Origin: Heliopora coerulea
Taxonomy: Eukaryota > Cnidaria > Anthozoa > Scleralcyonacea > Helioporidae
Direction: 5' to 3'
DNA length: 64,000 bases
NCBI GenBank assembly: GCA_030142905.1
Contig: JASJOG010000006.1
Span: 1,521,501-1,585,500 of the forward strand
The notes below the pieces were generated by a model. The model saw only the letters and a list, made by a program, of their open reading frames with translations. It was not told where the DNA came from and searched no databases. The position numbers and the translations under genes were made by a program. Shown one piece after another: positions 62,841 through 64,000 of this stretch (positions within the stretch are counted from its first letter, which is position 1; every line of letters starts with the position of its first letter).

Positions 62841-63747
62841 TTACCTTTTTCTCTTAAGTATTTTCTTCACTCTATAAACATCATCCAACTTATTAACACC
62901 TGACAACTCCTCTTCATAAAACTTTCCAATAATTGGCTTACCTTCCAAGTCCTCTATTTCATACACAATTGGGTAACCACGTATAACCTTAATTACTCTA
63001 AACAATTCTTCTGTGAAGTTAGCCTCATAACCTTTAGTAAAAGCAGACTTATATTTTGATATTCTAACCATATCTCCCTACCTTAAATTTAGGTAATGGT
63101 GACTCAGCATAGAGATGACCATATAGAGTGGTCCAAACCTCATCTTCATTCTTTTTGTTAACATCCTTTGGTTTCATTAATATGGTGCTGTGCTTAGTGT
63201 TGTTGTAATTATGCACCAATTGGTTCAATATGTCAATCCATTTATAAGTTCCTTTGCCAGCTAAGCTGCTGTAAAAATATTTACACATACCAGTTTTAAG
63301 TGTTCTGTTAAATCTTTCTACATTAGCTGCCTTTTTATCCGACTTCGTGGAAAAGTACTCAAGTTCATGTTTTTCTAATAATGTTTTTACACCAACATTA
63401 CAAAACTCTTTTTCATCATCAAACTGTGCTACTTTAGGATACCTTCCATCAAAACGGTCTTTGAATTGTTTTAATAGCCCTGTAACTGCCTTAGTCATAT
63501 TATTTGTGTCTTTCCTATAAACTGGTACAGCAAAGGCATATCTACTAAAAATCTCAACAGCTGTTATTATCCAATAATATCCTTTATTTTGATTTTTTTA
63601 CTTACCCATATCCACCAGGTCCATTTGAATTTGTTCACCAAGGTAATCAACAAATGTCTTTCTAAACTTATATTTTCTAACAACTGGTTTGTATCTGGTG
63701 TATGTGTCCTGTGATTTTAACCATTCTTTTACAAGTTTTCTATTCAT
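62841..63747 (-). pseudogene. Polinton integrase (retroviral-type DDE), broken
   Basis: ATG at 63747 (MNRKLVKEWLKSQDTYTRYK). Catalytic core: first Asp in QMDLVDM, second in QFDDEKEF, Glu in ANVERFNR, 33 residues apart, as in D-D-35-E integrases. An in-frame TAA at 63600-63598 follows the first Asp, and a one-base frameshift near 63070 moves the C-terminal SH3/chromo-like part (MVRISKYKSAFTKGY ... GKFYEEEL) to the frame 63071-62841. The zinc-finger N-terminus is not seen. It would have inserted the element into host DNA. Confidence 0.85.
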
Positions 63748-63867
63748 ATTTAAATCATCTTCTAATGTTTTTTATATATAACCGCTTTGATGATTGATAT
63801 ATAGTTTTTTGATTATAATAAATATCTCTCAATCCTCATTCCAGTTCAGCTGCACATATAAATTACA

Positions 63868-64000
63868 TAATGTATAAATCTACAAGTACTTTACCAACAT
63901 TCTTCGTAACATTAAAATCAATTTTATTTCTAACACCTTTATCTGTCAGCACTTTAGATTCAATGTCCACATAGTGCTAAACACTACCATTTAATATCTG
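63868..64000 (-). CDS. C-terminal end of an unidentified Polinton protein
   Basis: Minus strand is open from the window edge to TAA near 63868, with HYVDIESKVLTDKGVR and NVTKNVGKVLVDLYIM at its end. It enters from beyond 64000. Not recognised. Confidence 0.45.

Larger units (their letters stand above)
58140..64000 (-). mobile_element. Polinton/Maverick-like virus-related element, partial
   Basis: A block of minus-strand genes with one coherent, AT-rich style: integrase, unknown coiled-coil protein, small hydrophobic protein, capsid protein, packaging ATPase, two small proteins. Retroviral-type integrase plus A32-like ATPase next to a capsid gene is the Polinton hallmark. The left border lies between 58140 and 58458; the right end, and any protein-primed polymerase and protease, would be beyond 64000. 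Lesions in most genes indicate a decayed copy. Confidence 0.82.

Noticed and set aside
1..64000. CRISPR arrays, operons or prokaryotic features
   Set aside because: No regularly spaced repeats with unique spacers; genes are intron-split and the elements are eukaryotic.

Overview
The window reads as animal nuclear DNA: AT-rich, with short phase-compatible exons in long introns and a dense, nested load of transposons. The mix of multi-exon universal stress protein (UspA-domain) genes, a nucleobase/ascorbate transporter, Penelope-like retroelements with GIY-YIG endonucleases, Ty3/gypsy, hAT, a Polinton and TTAGGG-like motifs suggests a cnidarian, most likely a stony coral. The species cannot be named from the sequence.

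Host genes. (1) Three exons of an SLC23-type transporter lie on the minus strand (10088 to 4752); one expected exon was not found. (2) USP-A, minus strand, is complete: exons 34635-34557, 30396-30307, 28923-28817 and 17806-17594, 162 aa. (3) USP-B, plus strand, is complete: 35174-35237, 37914-38003, 38575-38681 and 44417-44647, 163 aa. A and B are divergent, with 538 bp between start codons. (4) USP-C, plus strand, is partial: exons 52068-52137 and 57720-57809; the rest lies beyond the right edge. In A and B, exons 2 and 3 are 90 and 107 nt with identical phases, and C shares the 90-nt exon 2, so the genes are tandem/inverted paralogs. None of the USP exons is part of the ORFs one would pick by length.

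Mobile DNA. 1507-4252 is a hAT transposon with a perfect 8-bp target duplication and a broken transposase. 18057-25985, inside USP-A intron 3, is a composite of two head-to-head, 5'-truncated Penelope-like copies, itself split by a 4.36-kb gypsy element (18299-22656) and a small foldback/Crypton-like insert. Several more inserts repeat the same outward-facing snap-back form (17.2, 29.8, 42.7, 45.3, 55.5 kb). Many carry what look like minimal hammerhead ribozyme cores, and most are flanked by 8-13 bp target duplications. 54875-56425 is a non-autonomous hAT inserted in a CATA microsatellite. Several MITEs and tRNA-derived SINEs are also present.

Right end. From about 58.1-58.5 kb to the window edge lies most of a Polinton/Maverick-like, virus-related element on the minus strand: integrase, a coiled-coil-rich protein of unknown role, a small hydrophobic protein, a putative major capsid protein, a packaging ATPase and two small unknown proteins. 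It sits in USP-C intron 2. Most of its genes carry one or two lesions (stop, frameshift or SINE insertion); the ATPase is intact. It looks like a recently decayed copy.
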